This document shows, piece by piece, positions 53,545 through 55,357 of a stretch of DNA of 55,357 bases. How positions within the stretch are numbered: position 1 is the stretch's first letter; each line of letters opens with the position of its first letter. The notes under the pieces were generated by a model that saw only the letters and a list, made by a program, of their open reading frames with translations, had not been told where the DNA came from and did no database searches. Source of the stretch: an archaeon UBA583 (GTDB lineage: Archaea; Nanobdellota; Nanobdellia; Woesearchaeales; UBA583); the NCBI GenBank assembly GCA_002506365.1, contig DAXK01000043.1, positions 1 to 55,357 on the forward strand, read 5' to 3'. The position numbers and the translations under genes were made by a program.

Positions 53545-53610
53545 AAATTTGAAAAAATGAAAAAATGAAAAAAATGAAAAAAAGTTGAAAAAAATATTAA
53601 AAAAAGTAAA
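53545..53610. other. Phased A-tracts upstream of the M50 protease gene
   Basis: Five to six runs of A6-A8, each led by TG, recur every 8-11 bases before the TATA box (about 53613-53622) of the following gene. Such spacing is expected to bend DNA, but a slippage-prone low-complexity tract is an equal explanation. Confidence 0.35.
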
Positions 53611-53643
53611 TAAAATTATAAACTTAAAACAATTAGATAAATT

Positions 53644-54321
53644 ATGGCAGATTTTGTAGAATTTAAAGAAGAAAAAATAAAAGTTAAATTTTTTAAAGTT
53701 GGAAAATATAAATTTTCATCAATTGAAATTTATCATTTAACAATTGCAATGATTATGATAATTTTAACATTATTTGTATTTCAATATAAAGAACTTTTAA
53801 GTTTAGAATTTATTTCATCCCCAACATTTTTCCTATTACTTGGAATGTATGCTGTAACAGTAGGTTTTGGATTTTTATTTCACGAACTAGGACACAAATT
53901 AGTTGCCCAACATTACGGATACATCTCAGAATTCAGAGCAGATTTTCAGATGTTAGGATTGATGTTTATTGGAGCATTATTTTTACCAATTATATTACTA
54001 TCTCCTGGAGCTGTAATGATATTAGGAAGACCAACAATTAGACAAAACGGAATTATTTCGGTTGCTGGTCCACTAGTTAATTTAGCTTTAGCAGCAATTT
54101 TTACAATATTAGGATTATTATTTGGAATTGAAGGTTTTTTAGGAGCAATCATTATGACTGGAATATTTGTAAACTCATTTTTAGGAATATTTAATATGTT
54201 ACCAATTTGGGTTTTAGATGGTAAAAAAGTTTTAAGATGGTCAAAACCAATTTACACTATTGTAATGTGTTCACTAATTGGATTTTTATTAATTGGTTTT
54301 GGAACAATCCCATTATTATAA
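53644..54321 (+). CDS. Site-2 protease family (M50) membrane metalloprotease
   Basis: This 225-residue polytopic membrane protein has the zinc motif HELGH at residues 80-84 and GPLVNLALA. A late LDGKKVLRW segment supplies the third ligand aspartate. This minimal M50 form lacks PDZ or CBS domains. It cuts substrates within the membrane, often releasing regulators; its target is unknown. The TATA box (AAATTATAAAC) is centred 26 bases before the ATG. Confidence 0.88.
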   Translation: MADFVEFKEEKIKVKFFKVGKYKFSSIEIYHLTIAMIMIILTLFVFQYKELLSLEFISSPTFFLLLGMYAVTVGFGFLFHELGHKLVAQHYGYISEFRADFQMLGLMFIGALFLPIILLSPGAVMILGRPTIRQNGIISVAGPLVNLALAAIFTILGLLFGIEGFLGAIIMTGIFVNSFLGIFNMLPIWVLDGKKVLRWSKPIYTIVMCSLIGFLLIGFGTIPLL

Positions 54322-54499
54322 AATAATAAAAATATAAATTAAAATAAAAATAATAATAAAGATATAAATTTATTATCTATTTAATATTTTAAAAAAATAA
54401 TTCTCAAAAGTATCTAAATTAACTAAAAATACCTAAAAATGGACATAATATCAAAAAACTCACCAAAAACTTTTTAAATTTAAAAAATCTAAATTCAGT

Positions 54500-54754
54500 A
54501 TGTTTGAAAAAAATCTAAATTCTACTTCAAGATTAATAAGAATTTTAATAGGTCTTGGACTTATAACTAGTGCATATATTTCTTTTACACCAAAAATATA
54601 TATGATTATTTTCCTATTTGAATTAATTGGATTTTGGATATTATTAAGTGGAGCTTTAGGATGGAGTCCAATTTACGCAATGAACGATAGATCCGATTTT
54701 CCAACTCACCTAAATAAATTTTCTAAAAAGGAAATGCAAGAAGCCCTAAAATAA
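54500..54754 (+). CDS. DUF2892-family small membrane protein
   Basis: This 84-residue protein has two membrane helices and the DUF2892 pattern: N...SRLIRILIGLGLI near the start, and GFWILLSGALGWSPIYAM with the usual cysteine of GWCPIY replaced by serine. A TTTTTAAATTT box lies about 26 bases before the ATG. The function is unknown. Confidence 0.72.
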   Translation: MFEKNLNSTSRLIRILIGLGLITSAYISFTPKIYMIIFLFELIGFWILLSGALGWSPIYAMNDRSDFPTHLNKFSKKEMQEALK

Positions 54755-54900
54755 AAATCAAAAAGCAATTAAAATTAAAATTTAGAATTTAAAAACTAAA
54801 TTTTACTAAAAGTTTAACTAAATATTTATAAAAACAATTTCATAACTTAATACTATTAAGCTATATCCATAGTTTGATTATTTAAAATAAATAATTTATC

Positions 54901-55119
54901 GGGGTATTAGCTCAGCCTGGTTAGAGCGCAGGTCTTATAAGTTGACGATTATAATTAAGATTTATCTTAATTGTGCGACATTAATATAATTTATTTGTTA
55001 AGATTTAACAAATAAATAAAATTAAAACTGTAGTTAGCATAAACTGACTGTGAAATAACACAAAAAAAATCAAAGGCTAAGAAAGCCTGAGGTCCCGGGT
55101 TCAAATCCCGGATATCCCA
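54901..55119 (+). tRNA. tRNA-Ile(UAU) with a 144-nt intron
   Basis: Exons fold as a full tRNA: acceptor GGGGTAT/ATATCCC with discriminator A55119, D-arm GCTC/GAGC, anticodon stem CAGGT/GCCTG, loop CUUAUAA, and T-arm CCGGG/CCCGG. CCA is not encoded. The intron (54940-55083) lies at 37/38. A canonical bulge-helix-bulge is visible: exon CTTA (positions 32-35) pairs with intron TAAG (55078-55081), with 3-base bulges TAA and AAA cut after their second base. The intron holds two strong hairpins (AATTAAGAT/ATCTTAATT and TTTATTTGTTAA/TTAACAAATAAA). Anticodon UAU reads AUA directly. Confidence 0.9.
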
Positions 55120-55217
55120 TATTCAAATGCTGAGCTCAAAAAGGTTATAAAAATCAAATTTTTTTCTAAAAATAAAAAAGTTAATACAAATATAATAGTA
55201 TTATAAAAATATTTTCT

Positions 55218-55357
55218 AAATAACACAAAGAAAATCAAAGGCTAAGAAAGCCTGAGGTCACGTGTTCAAACTCAATGAACTTGTTCATTGTGCTTAAAAA
55301 TTTCTTTCAAATTTTTATATTCCCGGATATCCCATATTCAAATGCTGAGCTCAAAAA
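55218..55357 (+). repeat. Copy of tRNA-Ile 3' part interrupted by a composite hairpin element (element C), running off the window
   Basis: Bases from 55218 repeat the tRNA locus from within its intron (AAATAACACAAA) through the 3' exon and the downstream flank ending CTGAGCTCAAAAA, where the window stops. A 50-base insert (55271-55320) breaks the T-loop just after TTCAAA. It has a CAATGAAC-TT-GTTCATTG stem, TGCTTAA, AAATTT-5-AAATTT and TTATAT. The 5' strand of the T-stem is also changed from CCGGG to ACGTG, so this copy cannot form a T-arm. It retains half of the bulge-helix-bulge. Confidence 0.88.

Noticed and set aside
55218..55357. Functional 3' half of a split tRNA
   Set aside because: The copy keeps half of the bulge-helix-bulge, but its T-arm is broken by a 50-base insert and its T-stem 5' strand is mutated.

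Overview
The window is from a low-GC (by eye, clearly under 30 percent) archaeal chromosome. Archaeal markers are the catalytic half of DNA polymerase D (DP2), the oligosaccharyltransferase AglB, an archaeal S-layer protein, TruD, TATA-box promoters placed about 26 bases before many ATG codons, and a tRNA gene with an intron bounded by a clear bulge-helix-bulge motif. The split DP2, a tRNA-Ile(UAU), the many small unknown proteins and the bacterial-type genes suggest a DPANN lineage (Woesearchaeota/Pacearchaeota-like). That placement is inference; no rRNA is present.

Layout. 0.1-2.6 kb: S-layer protein. 3.0-4.9 kb: an HTH-CBS regulator and a bacterial-type S-adenosylmethionine synthetase that share a palindromic operator. 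4.9-7.4 kb: two HxlR regulators divergent from a flavin disulfide reductase. 7.5-11 kb: two small HxsD-like proteins, a DUF4013 membrane protein and the C-terminal half of DP2. 11-14.4 kb: small hypothetical, pilin-like and membrane proteins. 14.4-19.5 kb: thioredoxin-like protein, nucleoside diphosphate kinase, a three-gene citrate-cleavage set (citryl-CoA synthetase beta and alpha, citryl-CoA lyase) and a CysQ-like phosphatase. 19.6-25.3 kb: a UAP-like nucleotidyltransferase, AglB and a double-domain Lrp regulator. 25.4-49.4 kb: a large glycan locus. Its plus-strand arm carries UDP-glucose dehydrogenase, a UDP-glucuronate epimerase-like protein and a flippase. Its long minus-strand arm carries a eukaryote-type phosphomannomutase, GT2, several GT4 enzymes, an asparagine synthetase, an MBOAT/SGNH acetylation pair, the heptose genes gmhA-hldE-gmhB, a GT9 heptosyltransferase and methyltransferases. 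49.6-54.8 kb: acidic secreted protein, TruD, RadC, a site-2 protease and a DUF2892 protein. 54.9-55.1 kb: tRNA-Ile(UAU).

The glycan genes plausibly make sugar nucleotides (UDP-glucuronate type, mannose phosphate, ADP-heptose), build and decorate a lipid-linked glycan, flip it, and hand it to AglB for transfer to proteins such as the S-layer.

The most unusual signal is a recurrent composite element of about 50-74 bp. It consists of a strong hairpin, a CTTA(G/A) linker and a second hairpin with AAATTT arms. It sits inside extra copies of the 3' ends of three unrelated genes: DP2, citryl-CoA lyase (two tandem copies) and tRNA-Ile. In each case the real gene stays intact and the disrupted copy lies directly downstream. 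A fourth, weaker case follows the acidic secreted protein. Hairpin 1 differs in sequence but keeps its pairing, while the linker and hairpin 2 are conserved. I know of no described element with this arrangement.
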